A DNA stretch of 64,000 nt from Poecilobothrus nobilitatus (taxonomy: Eukaryota; Arthropoda; Insecta; Diptera; Dolichopodidae). How positions within the stretch are numbered: position 1 is the first letter of the stretch; each line of letters begins with the position of its first letter. A model generated the notes under the pieces. That model did no database searches and had not been told where the DNA came from. It saw only the letters and a list, made by a program, of their open reading frames with translations. This document shows, in pieces, positions 51,888 through 63,885 of the stretch. The stretch spans positions 71,628,591-71,692,590 of the forward strand of contig OX352773.1 in assembly GCA_947095535.1 (NCBI GenBank), in the 5' to 3' direction. Made by a program: the position numbers and the translations under genes.

Positions 51888-53129
51888 TATATAATCTGTA
51901 TATCTATAATTAAATACATTCTAATTAGATTCTATTTTCTTTTTTTATATTTAATAGTTTAAATATTATTGGAATTTATTGAAGCCTCTAGGTTTTATAT
52001 TTTCATTGTAATTTATACAATAATAGACAAGTACAATAGATAGCGCGTATACAATTTACAATACAATGTATTATTTTAATTAATATAAATATTATTATTA
52101 ATTTTTTGATTTAAAGTTTATTAATTAATTAAATTGAAATTTAAATATATAATTATTATTTAAGATTAATATCTGATTAATGATTACTGTATTGATGTTA
52201 AATAAACTTTGTCGAAAGTGTTTAAAAGATAATTAAAATTCAATTTAACACTAAAGACATTCACTTGGAATTTTTTCATACACTAAAGAAAAAAAGTAAA
52301 ATAATGCATTCTTGAACAAAATCACGGGGAATCAATTTGAACTCGGTACTATTTTAATACCACGACGATTAAACAAAAAAAAAAAAGTGATTATTCTTGT
52401 TTTTCTTTTAAATAAAATTTGACGTTTTTATTTTATTTAAGTTTCTAAAGTTTTTTCTCAAAAAACTTTTAGCTTCAAATAGATTTCTTATTTTATTTCA
52501 CTTTATTCAGTTTTCTTCTTTTTTTAATTTAATTAAAGTTTTGTATTAGTTTTGTAGTAAAATAAGATGACAAACAAAAAGAAAAGAAAAACAATGTTTG
52601 TACAACATTTTCAATTATAGTTTTTTTTTTCTTTCTATACTACTTTTAAATAAAAATCAATGCGTTTTTTATATTTATATAATATATATATATATATATA
52701 AGGCATTTATTTTGTAAAATCGGATAAAAAGAAAAAAAAATAATAAAATGAATTTTCAACAATATTGGATTTTAAAAAATACTTTTTTTTTAATTAAACT
52801 TTTACAATGATTAAAATAAATTCACAATTTATAATTTTTTAAGAAAAAAATTGCATATACTTAGGCACTAGAAAAATGAGTATTTTCAAATGTGATCAGA
52901 AATAATGCTTTAAAAAATAAAATCGAATCGGCTTTATATTCCATCGCAAGAGGAAATAAAGCTGAAATCGAAAATTTTTAGATTTCGGCATAATTACAAT
53001 TTTAAAAAGAAAATAATGTCGAATGGGCCTTGTTCCCGTTTTCGAAATATTTCGTTTTTTTTTTTCTTTTCATCACTGATATAGAAGATTTCGGTTGAAG
53101 TAGATATGTAAATATTTAAAAAATAATAT

Positions 53130-53340
53130 TAACAGGGATTTTAGATACGAAGTCAAAGTTATATACGCTATTCCCAAAATATTTTTAGATATGTATATGT
53201 ATAAGAAAAATTCTGAATTAGGTGGAACTTTAGAGGTGGTTTCAAAATCAGATTATGATTTATGGTTTCAAAATCAGATTATTATATTTATATATATGTA
53301 TAAATGAGATGCTGAATGTATAAGTGAGATTCTTAAAAGA
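53130..53340 (+). repeat. Minisatellite M cluster
   Basis: GGGATTTTAGATACGAAGTC, TTCCCAAAATATTTTTAG, AATTCTGAATTAGGTGGAAC and a doubled TGGTTTCAAAATCAGATTAT identify degenerate units of the dispersed minisatellite. Confidence 0.65.
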
Positions 53341-53569
53341 TTACCAAAATTTAAAATTTTGACATAGTTAAATTATTTAAAAATTTCATAAATTAATTTA
53401 TCAACTGAAAATATAGAAAAAATAATCAAAAAATAAAATCATTGTAGTCAAAAGTGAGTTAATCCTATAAAGACTTATATAATTTTCTTAATTTGATTTT
53501 AGTTTCATATATAGAGTTCTTGTAACATTATCATTTTTCGAAAAAAAAATTTATTTTCTAATTTATATT

Positions 53570-54104
53570 TTCAAATTATGCTTAACATTTTTTCGATCTA
53601 AAAACGCCTAACGACCGACCCTTTTTTTACTTTTTTAAGTCAAAATTAAAATTGTACAATTTTTTTAAATTTAATATTTAATGATACCGTTACGTGAAAC
53701 AAAAACATATGTAAATACGTTAAAATAGATGCTTAAAATTTTGAGAGAAAAAAGATCTTACAGAATTAGTATAAATTACTTTAGCAAAATTTTTTGTAGC
53801 TATTAAAAATGAAAAATTTTTTAAAAATTAAACGCACAAAATACAGCTTCAAAATTATAATTTTACATGTGTTAATAATTTATTACATGGGTTATATATT
53901 TTCTTAATTATATAGGGTTATATATGGTTTCCTTAAAATTGAACAGAGTGTTTTTTGATTTTTCACAATTTTTTCTTACATATAAAATTCTATAAAAATT
54001 TACAAATTTTAGTAAAAAATTACAATCTTCTAAACTGTTTTTGTTGTATTTCGAGGAAATGTGAACCTTTAAAAATCTTTCGTTTTGTATTCTGCCTTCT
54101 TTGT
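53570..54104 (+). repeat. Hairpin-ended repeat H, 3' fragment
   Basis: It begins in the internal unit (TATGCTTAACATTTTTTCG, ACCGTTACGTGAAAC) and runs to the 3' end (TTCTAAACTGTTTTTGTTG, CTTTCGTTTTGTATTCTGCC). It is diverged and lies immediately before the ACCGGTGAT motif cluster. Confidence 0.6.
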
Positions 54105-54370
54105 TTATAATCACGTTGACTCTCACGTATATCACCCGTGAACATTACTGAAATGTTTCAAAATCCCGTGCTCATCAGTGAGTCCCCACGTGCATCACCG
54201 GTGGGATTTAACGCAAGTTTATTTTTATTGTTGAATGTTCTCAAAAGCCCGAATCGATTTAATGTACTGTTTTTCATCTTCTAAAATGTTTACCGGTGAT
54301 ATATTGGAACTTAACAGAAGTTTAATTTTATGTTCACCAGTAAGCGTGGGCCTCAACTTGTTAACTATTT
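54105..54370. repeat. ACCGGTGAT..ACGTG word cluster
   Basis: On the reverse strand CACGGGTGATATACGTGAGA and CACCGGTGATGCACGTGGGG are two units. On the + strand TTTACCGGTGATATATTGGA and TTCACCAGTAAGCGTGGGCC are two more. It is less A/T-rich than its flanks. A reverse-strand frame (about 54234-54420) reads without stops for about 60 codons, for example KIVNKLRPTLTGEHKIKLLL and EDEKQYIKSIRAFENIQQ, but has no ATG and no recognised family. Confidence 0.55.
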
Positions 54371-54653
54371 TTGAATCAATGTGTAATAAAGTGTTTAAGG
54401 ATATAAAGTATTTTTATTTACTATCCTTAATTTAAAAAACAAAACAAAAACGAATCTAAATTCTAAAAAACCGAAATTTATTAACATTTTAATATTTTAT
54501 TGTAAATTCAAAGTTTTTTTTTTCTGTTGGTTTAAAATTAGCCTTCAAAACTATAACCTATAACTGAAACTAATCTGCTTAATTTACTTAAAAAATAACT
54601 TCCCTTATTCATTTTTTTGTATTTTTTTTTTTTTTTTTTGTGAATACTTTCAG

Positions 54654-54717
54654 GTGATGGAAACCAAAAATATGATATACATAGTCTCAGAATATGCTAG
54701 TCAAGGTGAAATATTCG
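54654..54717 (+). CDS. Sik2: SIK kinase exon, hinge region
   Basis: This 64-nt exon lies between a TTTCAG acceptor, preceded by a run of more than 15 T, and a TTCG|GTAAGT donor. It encodes VMETKNMIYIVSEYASQGEI followed by F and one extra base, so it ends in phase 1. The VMETKNMIYIV and SEYASQGEIF segments are kinase subdomain V, including the hinge that contacts adenine. It joins in frame to IIKLYQ of the previous exon and, through the split Asp codon G|AC, to the next exon 168 bp downstream. The sequence is fully consistent with SIK2-type kinases. Confidence 0.95.
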
Positions 54718-54885
54718 GTAAGTTTCTAAATTTAAAATAAAATGTTTTTGTCAAAATATTTTTAACATTTTTCTTTTTTAATTTTAACATTAATATTAAC
54801 ATTAAAAAATCATATAAATATATGTTTACATTTATATATATAATTTAATAACAATTAAACTTTAAATTTTGTATTTAATTTACAG
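54718..54885 (+). other. Sik2 intron 3, 168 bp
   Basis: A short phase-1 intron with a GTAAGT donor and TTTACAG acceptor. It is A/T-rich with no repeat insertion, in contrast to its very long neighbours. Confidence 0.93.
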
Positions 54886-55001
54886 ACTACATAGCAAAAT
54901 GTGGCCGAATGTCTGAACGTGCTGCACGTTTTAAATTTTGGCAAATTTTATCTGCTGTTGAATACTGCCATAATCGAGGAATTGTTCATAGAGATCTGAA
55001 G
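54886..55001 (+). CDS. Sik2: SIK kinase exon with HRDLK catalytic loop start
   Basis: This 116-nt exon runs from a TTTACAG acceptor to an AAG|GTACAA donor. It completes the split Asp codon and then encodes 38 residues, [20 protein letters not shown] through IVHRDLK. It covers subdomains VIa and VIb. The catalytic-base Asp of HRD is the GAT at 54993-54995. The exon ends in phase 0 right after HRDLK, so the next exon should begin with a (T/A)ENLLLD-like sequence. I looked for it to the window end and did not find it, so the intron that follows is at least 9 kb. One residue is unlike the flies I recall: Cys in IAKCGRM, where Tyr is usual. Nothing suggests loss of activity. Confidence 0.95.
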
Positions 55002-56759
55002 GTACAATTTAATAGTATTATTTTTTATTTGTTTGTTTAGTATATGTATATCTATTTAGTTTAATGTTAATCGGCAAGAAATTATTTTTTTAGTAATAGT
55101 TTATAAATTTATTCATTTTCTATTGTTTATTTCTTTGGTAAAGTTTAATGTTTGCTAAATGATTAAAAACAAATTTCAGCAAGGATTATGATTTGAGAAA
55201 TTAAAAATAGTTTTAAGGGAAAGTAATGACGAGTTTTTTAAATACAATTTGAAAATAATTATTACACAAATTTCCTTTTGTTTTTTTTTATTTCCTTACA
55301 GCGTAATCTGGATTTCTATTTTAGAAATCCTATTTTAATATTTTTTTTTTTTTATGTGTAATTATTACTCTAAAAAACAATTCTCTTTATAATAAATTAT
55401 TTTTTTTCTTGTTATAAAAATATGTCATTAAAATTTATGAAAATAAAAAAAAAAATAAAAGTATGATTAATTTTGAAAGGAAATTATAATTACAATAACG
55501 ATGAAATTGTGTGTTGTCCTTTTTTTTTTTTTCAACCAAATACAAAATAAAAAATCATAAAAAACTAGGATTTTTTTTATTGATTTTTTCAGTTCAATGA
55601 ATATGATTCATTATTTTTTATATTTCCTGATTAAAATTTTTCTTAGAAAACTAAAAAATGATTATATAGTAGATATAGTTTGTATGTGTGTAATTTTTCA
55701 AAATAAAGTTAAGAAATAAAAATGAAAACTTTAAATTGATGTTATTAAAGTTATGGTAAAAAGTAAAAAAAAAAAAACTTCTTTAAATTTTAAAATATTT
55801 TTTGTTTGTTTATTTCTGAGAAAAGAAAAATTTAAATATTCCATTTTAAAAGATCAAAGATTTAATGTGGGCGATTTTAAGATTTATTATGAGTATACTA
55901 TTTAATTTTAATGAAACAATTACATAGAATTGTATATAAGAATAATTGGAATTAGTGAAAAAAATGATTAAGAAAAAGTATTAGTAAGAAAAATGTAAAT
56001 TAGAGCAGACGAATCCTTTTTAGGAATTATAAGGATTAAAAATTAATTTAATTAGTAATTATTAAAAAGTCAATTTTATCTTTTTCTAATATAAAATATT
56101 ATTCTAAGAATTACTTGAATAGAGGAGGTTATTATAGGAGGTTTTTTTTTTTTTTAAAGAGTACATTAGGAAATAAAAATTACTAAATTGAAAAATTTTC
56201 TATAATAAAAGACTCTTTGATAAATATTTTTTAAAATTATTATTAAATTATTATTTAATTACTATTACTATATAGTTATTATTACATTATAGTTTAATAT
56301 TTTATGATTTATTCCATAAAGTTTTTTTTTTATTTTTTGACTGTTTATTTACTTTAAGGTGTTTTTTTCTCTGTAAATTTTTCACTAAAAACTTCACTAA
56401 GTTAAAAATTATTTATTTATTGTAATAAATTATGTACAGCAATGAACTGAAATAATATATCTATTATGATTACTTTATAATATTCAAATAGAATTAGTAA
56501 TTCTATATACTGTTGTAAAATAAACAATATTATTTTGGTTTATCACAGACAGATTGCTGTGATTGCTGTGTTGAATAAAAAAATGGGAATTTTACACAAA
56601 AATCTCTATAAAAATTTTATTTTTGGTATCTCTATTTTAAATTCTCTATTATAATTTTGGATAAGTGCATTTAGTTTTTTAAATTAATAATATTTATATA
56701 ACAGTATCTACATAGGTATTAAAACACATTAATTTTTGTTTACCACTAACAAATAATAT

Positions 56760-56940
56760 TTCTAAGAACATCGAAATAAATATTACCATTTAATTCTGAA
56801 AAGATCGTCAACGATTTAAGCCTGATAACACTTTGAAGACCGAAACATCAACTACATTCTAAGAACACCGAAATAAATATTACCACTTAATTCTGACAAG
56901 ATCGTCTACGATTTAAGCCTGACATCATCTTGGAGAATTA
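56760..56940. repeat. 97-bp tandem duplication
   Basis: TTCTAAGAACA(T/C)CGAAATAA and AAGATCGTC(A/T)ACGATTTAAG occur twice, 97 bp apart, with several substitutions. The second copy ends at the target-site duplication of SINE A copy 3. It contains a small palindrome, GATCGTC..ACGATT. Confidence 0.85.
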
Positions 56941-57223
56941 TTTATTTATTTTTATTTATTTATATTAATATTATACATACATAAATGTAATGCAATATTA
57001 TTGAACCATCGGCTACTAAAGGCCATTATAGGTTTTTACACTATTATTAAATTATATACTAATATTATTTACTTTGTTTATATTATATACTATATATTTA
57101 CATTATATTTGGTCGTAAGGGGGGTATATAAAGAAAAAAACACTTACGACCTGTGCAGGGATCGAACCCACACTCCTCCGGTTAATACGACACACGCCTA
57201 CCCACTAGGCTACCGAAGCCCCT
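56941..57223 (-). mobile_element. tRNA-derived SINE, family A copy 3
   Basis: A complete copy very close to 11957-12230. The left flank TTGGAGAATTA and right flank TTGAAGAATTA look like an 11-bp target-site duplication with one mismatch. The open frame 57001-57258 on the + strand is a chance frame through this SINE. Confidence 0.88.
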
Positions 57224-57851
57224 TTGAAGAATTAAAAAAACTTGTTAATCTGAGATAAGAGTAAATACTTTGCATACTTTCAGGATGATAATGGTATTAG
57301 TTGCTGTTTTCATAGCCATAGAAGTTTTTATATACAGTAAATTCATTTTTTCCATACGAAGGTAGTTCTAAGGGTATAATAAATTTTACATTATATTTAT
57401 GATACTGTAAAGGAAACGAGAGAGATATGGAAAAGTATACATTATATATATGTTATTCCTTAGGATTGAATTCTAAGCTAAGTTAGATATGTGCATTCGT
57501 CTGTCTGTACGATAACTCACAAAATAATGGAGCAAGGATTCTAAAATGTTTACTATTTCATTTTTATATAAATACAATTGAAATGAAATAAGTACAACTA
57601 GCGCGTTCGAATAACGACTGTTTCTTTTTATCAGAATAACTCAGTATTTAACTAAACTAGGTATCGGGAATTAAGTCAACAGGTTCTGATAGCTGTCATC
57701 AACTGTGAAATTTAGATCGTCTTACTTTGATACTTCAGCTAGACTTTTATAAAAGATGACTTTATCAAAACAATATATACATTAAGTTCGTACGTATACC
57801 CTAGAGTCGACCGGAGAAACTTCACATTAGTTTGATGTTTGGGTGTTCATC

Positions 57852-58004
57852 GTTTTATTTATTATTTTATTTTATTTATATTATTATTACAAAGCAAGGG
57901 GGATTTGTTTTCAATTAATAAAATTTGCAACCTGTGCAAGATTTGAATCCGCACTCCCTCAGTTAATAAACCACGTGCTTAACCACTAGGCCACTGAGGC
58001 ACCT
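57852..58004 (-). mobile_element. tRNA-derived SINE, family C
   Basis: The reverse strand starts AGGTGCCTCAGTGGCCTAGT, GGTTAAGCACGTGG, with a GGATTCAAATCTTGC B box, then GGGGG/TTTGC-containing body and a (TAAAA)-type tail. Its head resembles families A and B but the body differs. TCGTTTTA occurs at both ends as a possible target-site duplication. Confidence 0.75.
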
Positions 58005-58842
58005 TTTTCGTCGTTTTAATATAATAATGTTATTACATATTTCTTTTTATATATTTATTTATGATATCCTATTTTTATATAATTTGATTTTTTAATTTAC
58101 TTTGTCACATTAATGGTTTTGTCATATTTATTTTTAATTTATTTTTTTGAAAGTAAATGTATATATTAAATATTTTTATATTTAATTTATAATATTTTAT
58201 ACATATTATATTATTATGTATATACTTTATTCAGTGTACTATTAGGTATATCTAAAAATAAATATCGGTAATAATATAAAATTCCTTAATGAAAAAAATA
58301 AGTGAGTTAATAATAATATTGAATGAATAGATGAAAGTGTAGACTTTTAAAATAAATCAATTAAAAAAATAAACTTTACATATTAAAAATCAATATAACG
58401 TTTAACAATTTATTTTCTAATTCATGTAGAATGGTAATATCTAATTATTTATGTAAATAGATAAAACTTAAACTAATATATATATATATAAGTTATATCC
58501 AACTCGTACCAATAAATGAAAATTTAATTTAAAAATAAATATTATAAAAGCAATAGATGAAACTTATATAGCTTGTTTTTTATAAAATATAATGAAATAA
58601 GGATTAAATAAAATATTTTTTATTGATGTTGATTATTTTGCAAATTTAGCCTTGAAAAAATTATAAAATTTTAAATTACAATATATTGAAATTTCTAACT
58701 ATAATTTATATAAACTTTGCTTCTATCATTTTTAAAAAAAAATTTAAAAAGTAATACTTTTTCTTTTAGAAAATCATTACATATTTATTAATTGTGTTTT
58801 TAATTTGAAGTACAATTTTTTTTAACTTATATTATTTTTAAC

Positions 58843-59010
58843 AACTCTTTCCTCAACTCACAAATCAAGACAACTTCCAAAAAAAACTCTTCAACTCATA
58901 AACCAGAAAACCTCCAGCAAATCTTCTCAACTCACAAACCAAACAACTTTCAAAAAATTTTTTCAACTCACAAACCCCGACAACCTTCTAAAAAATTCTT
59001 AAACTCAAAG
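58843..59010 (+). repeat. 36-bp minisatellite
   Basis: About four and a half units of roughly 36 bp, each with TTCAACTCACAAACC and GACAACTTCCAAAAAA variants. The + strand is almost free of G across the array. Confidence 0.82.
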
Positions 59011-60639
59011 AAACATCATTGAGTTATCTCGACAAAGTTCAAAATCACGCCTGATTTTTATCTTTTATCTTGTTTATAGATATCTCGTAGATAACGACTC
59101 TTTTTTGAATGAATTAAAATCATTATTACCTTATCTCAAACAATTCCAACGTTACATAAAGAAAGCAAGCAAGTGTCGCCATTTCTGTGTCTATCCCTAC
59201 TGTGTAAATCCCTACAAGGTTTAAAAGTTCTTATGGAAATTCATTTGTTGTAACAACTGTTTAAAGTTGGAACATATTTCCACCAAATGTGTACAACGGT
59301 TCTGTTTTTACTTCTTTAGATAAGATTCAGTTTTATAGAACTGAAGAAGGACTAAACAACTTTTAATAAATTTTTAGTATGTTAAAAATATTTCATCTAA
59401 GTTTAAATATTTTTTTAAAAAAGTAAAGAGTATTTTCTTTCCCTTTTTGAAATAAAATATCTTTTGAATGTAAAAAAAAAAAATTTAATATCGTAAATTA
59501 TATATTTTGTTCTGAGTAAAATTCTTGGTAAAACTGAGAGTAGATTAAGAAACATTTTCATTAAACCTGCAGAGTAGTCCGAATTTGTACAATTGTCTGC
59601 AAAATTAGAAAAAAAAAAAAATTAAAAACTTTCAACAATCGAAGGGGCGAAAAGAAACATGTCCTACAATCCACTTTCTAATTGCAGTTTACGTTTACAA
59701 ATAGATTTTCTGTTCTATATTTTAAATATTTTAAGAATAAATAATTTTCCATTTTCCTCAAAAATTCAAAAGATATAACTTTAATAGAATTTGAATTTGA
59801 ATTTCTTATGACTTTAATAGAATTTGAAGTAACTCTAATTTAGTTCCCCAGCTATCATTTTGTATAGTCTTAAAGCTTCAAAAAAAAAAAACATTTTTAG
59901 TGTTTAATATAAAAGAATTAATTAGGTATATCTAAAAATAAAGTGTTTATTTATAAATGTATATATGTATGTATTTATAATTAATGGGGCCGGTAACCTT
60001 TTTAATATTGTTCAAAAGTAAGTAAGTATGTACATATATGAAAAATAATATTTTAAAGTAGATAAATTCAGACTTCTTTTTTGTCTTTTTAAAGAAGTTC
60101 CTTTTTTTTTTTTTAAATGTGTTTCTTTTTTAAATGTGTAATTATAAGTTGAAATAATCCAAAAAAAAAAAAAAAACCAGAAAAAAAAACAAAACTTGTT
60201 GACATTTTTATTATATTCTTCGTATTTATATATATACTTACTTAAAGTTAAAGTAAGAGAATGATATAACGACTAAAATTTTTAACTGTAGATAAAAATA
60301 GAGTGTTATTATAAGAGTGGTTGTATTTGTTTTTTTATCTTATCTTTCCTTTTTTTTTTTATAAAATTCAAAATGGATGTAAACCCCATAATATATAAAG
60401 TTACTTCCTGTTGGATTCTGTTTTGTAAATATATATAATATCACAAATACAATGAAGAATGGGGTTGAATAAGTGATAGGATGTAAGATATTTAAGTCAA
60501 ATGATATATTCATACAATGATAACAGTTATATAATGTAAATATGTACTAAGAGACTTTAAAGTTTTGTAACTGTTAAAATATTTTGTAAATAAGAGCAAT
60601 TTTTTGCTTTAAAAATTTTTATATTCTTTATTTAGATAT

Positions 60640-61200
60640 ATTTTATGCGACAAAATATTACATACAAAATCTTGCTTTCGAAAATCTATCAAAACAAAAT
60701 CTTTTTTTACAAAATCTACTAGGACAAAGTCTGTTGGATGTTACATATTAATTATGTTACATATTAATTACATAACAAAGTACTTAAAAAGTAAGGGCTG
60801 CCGCCCTCTAAACAAATTATTGAAATCTTGATTTTATAACAAATTATAAAGTCTCACCTGATTAAGAATCTAGCATATACATATATATAAAAAATTTCTG
60901 TAAAAGACGTATTAAATCCTAATTTTGAAACCAACTCTAAAATTCCTCTTAATTTGGAATTTTACATATACATATATATAAATATTGTGGAAAAAGTGTA
61001 TAACCATAATTTTGAAACCAACTCTAAAATACTTCTTAACTATTTGTTTATATACTACATAGATTCTATAAAAATAAAGCAACAATATATTTTACTTTAA
61101 AAAATATTTTGCAAGATGTTGTCCGTGAAAGATTTTGTAATGCAAGATAAAAGCAAGATTTTGTCGTAGGTGGATTTTGACGTGCACGATTGTGACTCGC
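60640..61200. repeat. ACAAAATCT words around minisatellite M
   Basis: At 60640-60745, GCGACAAAATATTACATACA, TACAAAATCTACTAGGACAA and related words. At 61105-61200 the inverse, AAAGATTTTGTAATGCAAGA and GCAAGATTTTGTCGTAGG. Between them (60820-61050) lie reverse-strand units of minisatellite M (AAACCAACTCTAAAATTCCT). The outer clusters are therefore inverse arms around the minisatellite. Confidence 0.65.
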
Positions 61201-61741
61201 TCTTTTATTTATTTTTATTTATGTTTTTGTTTATAAAAAAAATTAAATTTTTGTATGCCTTTAAACTTAACCTAGATTAAAAGTGTTGCTAAAATATCGT
61301 TGATTAAAATCATTTTTTAACATATTTAAAAATGAAAATCATTTATTTTTTCAATTTTTTAACTTAATTAAAACGTTAAGTTTTTTTTATTTCAATGTAG
61401 TTAATCTTAAAAAGTGATTTGATTTGTTAAGCAAAAATTTTATGTTGTAATTTTTGACAGAAAATGTAATGTTAATTGTGTTAATAGAATTTGAAATCGT
61501 AAAATCCACTTCATATACATTAATTTTTTTTCTTTTCGTCATTTCATTTAAGTTTCTTTTCTAAATTTCTCTACCTTTTAAAATTTTCAAATACGATTGT
61601 GATTTGTAAAAGTTGTTTTGTAGTAAGTTGACGAAAACATAATCGAATTTTCAAATTTGTTTTAGTCTTAATGTTTGTAAGTAAACAAATGAACAAAAAA
61701 AAACAAAACTACATTTCAAATGTATTGAAAATAAAGAAAAG

Positions 61742-61787
61742 AAAAAATCGACTTTTTTTTTATATATAAAAATAACGCAGTGTCTAA
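61742..61787. repeat. Left target-site duplication of LINE
   Basis: 46 bp beginning AAAAAATCGACTT and ending GCAGTGTCTAA. The copy at 62836-62881 matches at 44 of 46 positions by my alignment, without gaps. Confidence 0.9.
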
Positions 61788-62835
61788 ACATTGGAAAGAA
61801 TTCATTATAAAAACACCAGATAATGTTCCTCTTGTCAATAAAAAAGTAGTTAAATACCTCGGTGTTCAATTGCATCGTAATCTTAACTATATCGATCATA
61901 TAAAATCTAGCATTTCAAACGGTAACAAATCGTTCATGGCGGTGAAAAAACTTTGTTACAACAAAAATATTAGTAGAAGAGTCAAAATAATATTTTACCA
62001 AACATTAATAAGACCATCGCTTGTATATGGTGCACCAATATGGTACAACATTAGTGCAAGCTTAATGGAAACATTACGTAAATTCGAAAGAAAGTGCTTA
62101 AGAGTGTGTACCAACATAAATCGTAAGCCCGAATCCGACTACAAATATTATTATTCAAATAAATATTTGTATAAGGAAGCCCATATCATACGTATCGATA
62201 ATTTTATAATAAAATTAATCAGAAATCATTATGATAGAGCACAAAACACTCCAGAGAATGGTTTAATATGGCATATAATTTACCACAATGAGGAGTACAT
62301 TGAAAAGACATTGCTCACGGGTTTCATAGCCCCTGAGCATTTCATCTTTTTAGATAAAAATCGTTATATCCAAAGCCAAAATCATGTCCCCCTATTATAC
62401 CACCATAATAGACGGGCTACATGTAAAGCTATTGAATATAACCCGGGCAATATAAATGGAGAAAATTTAAAATACGATATGTCCATTCCGGACAAAGATA
62501 AATTAATTAAAAGAAAATTTTGGTGGTTGGAAAATGCTTATGAATTAGATTAGAGTATTAATAATACAGATTATTTTATCTAGGTTAAGTAGGTTAGGTA
62601 GGTTAGGTAGGTTAAGTTTTATAAAAGTTTTTATAAAAATTATTTGAAATAATATCGGTTTTTGTTTGCCTGGCTTTTCCAATAGTCACTTTATTATAGC
62701 ATATAAAAATTAAAATTGTAATTTAAATGTTAAATACTTTTATAAGTTAAAACCGTTTTTGTAAATTTTTTTAAGGTTAAGTAGTTTAAGATTGTACAAT
62801 GGGTAAAACTAAAAATTTAATTTAAAAAAAAAAAA
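61788..62835 (+). mobile_element. 5'-truncated LINE with long target-site duplication
   Basis: The frame 61780-62553 is open from the left junction to a TAG. It starts with a GTG that lies in the flanking duplication, so no true start exists. It encodes the region after the catalytic palm: VVKYLGVQLHRNLNYIDHI (the YLGV motif), RRVKIIFYQTLIRPSLVYGA, PIW, then a C-terminal part ending WWLENAYELD. A 3' UTR of about 270 bp with four 9-bp TAGGTTA(A/G)G repeats and a run of about 18 A at 62824-62841 follows. It is flanked by 46-bp direct repeats. This is the only LINE here in the same sense as the kinase gene and the only one without breaks. It lies in the jockey/I superfamily; the clade is uncertain. 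Confidence 0.88.
62582..62617 (+). repeat. TAGGTTA(A/G)G 9-bp tandem repeat
   Basis: Four exact-length 9-bp units in the 3' UTR of the LINE at 61788-62835. A related GGTTAAGTAGTTTAAG lies near 62773. It resembles but is not the insect TTAGG telomere repeat. Confidence 0.85.
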
Positions 62836-62881
62836 AAAAAATCGACTTGTTTTTTATATATAAAAATAAGGCAGTGTCTAA
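62836..62881. repeat. Right target-site duplication of LINE
   Basis: Second copy of the 46-bp duplication, directly after the poly(A) tail. It differs from the left copy at one T/G and one C/G position. Part of its A-run may belong to the tail. Confidence 0.9.
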
Positions 62882-62903
62882 TTAATCTAAGTATCTGAAA
62901 TTA

Positions 62904-63102
62904 TTTTAATTTTTTTTTTTTTAGTGCATTTCTCTGCCACATAAATGTGAACAGGAAATTACACAGCTTTTCCTTTTCAGGCGTGGCTGTAAATGTCGTA
63001 AGGGGAAATAACTTTTAGGACGTGTGTGGTAATCGAACCCACACTCCCTTCGTGTTTACAGCGTATTTTATACGCTCGTACCCACCAGGCCACCGAGGGC
63101 CC
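62904..63102 (-). mobile_element. tRNA-derived SINE, family B copy 4
   Basis: A full copy next to the 46-bp duplication of the LINE. The flanks carry the 11-bp duplication ATCTGAAATTA (62893-62903 and 63103-63113). The B box reads GGTTCGATTACC. The body is nearly the same as at 41256-41415. Confidence 0.88.
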
Positions 63103-63885
63103 ATCTGAAATTAATTTTGGTTTAAACTTAAGCGGTTAAGTTTAAATAAAAAACCCAAGAAAAATTTGGTGGATCTAGCATAACAGACTTTAGTAAATAT
63201 CATAGTATATAATTAATCTTTTAATCAGTAAAGATTTCTTATAAGAAAATTATTAAAAGTTACTTATTATTGTTTTCATCAATATTTTCCTAAATTTTAT
63301 CGTTATTGGTATTTTTGTGTATTCTAGCTTGTGTACTTTTTTATGTAGTCTGAAAATTAAAATGGCAGATTAAACATTTTTAATTTTATATACTCTAGTT
63401 GTTATATGTCGACCTTTTTTTTATACTAGTGAAGTATATAGTAAAATACTCTTAAGAATAACTTTGATAATTATTAGTTTATTTGTAGGACTTAATTCAA
63501 ATTTTCTACTTATAAAAGGATAATTTTATGCATTTTTTTTGAATTTATCTATTTTGGCAAAAATATGTCCATGAAAAGTTAGTTTTCGTCAAATATCTCG
63601 TCAAATAATAGTCAAGTCGTAATATCGAATTAGTCCTTTATATTTCATTTTGATTTTATTTAAAATACAATATTTTATTGTAAATTTCTCAAAAATTTTA
63701 TGAATATAATAAAGCAAGAAATTTTATAATAATATAAAATATGTATAAATAAATACATCATAAAACTATAAATATGTATAAGTTCATACAATATGTGCAT
63801 ATGTATATAAATATATTACATTTTTTTGAAAAAATATTTTAATTAAGTCTTATTAATTAAAACTATGTATTTTTACACCCTATTT

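Noticed and set aside
57001..57258. 85-codon + strand open frame
   Set aside because: It runs antisense through SINE A copy 3 and ends just beyond it; there are no protein features.
58843..59010. CRISPR-like array
   Set aside because: Repeats are directly adjacent and degenerate, with no unique spacers, in an animal intron.
62582..62617. Telomeric repeat tract
   Set aside because: The unit is TAGGTTA(A/G)G of 9 bp, only four copies, and lies in the 3' UTR of a LINE; insect telomeres use TTAGG where present.
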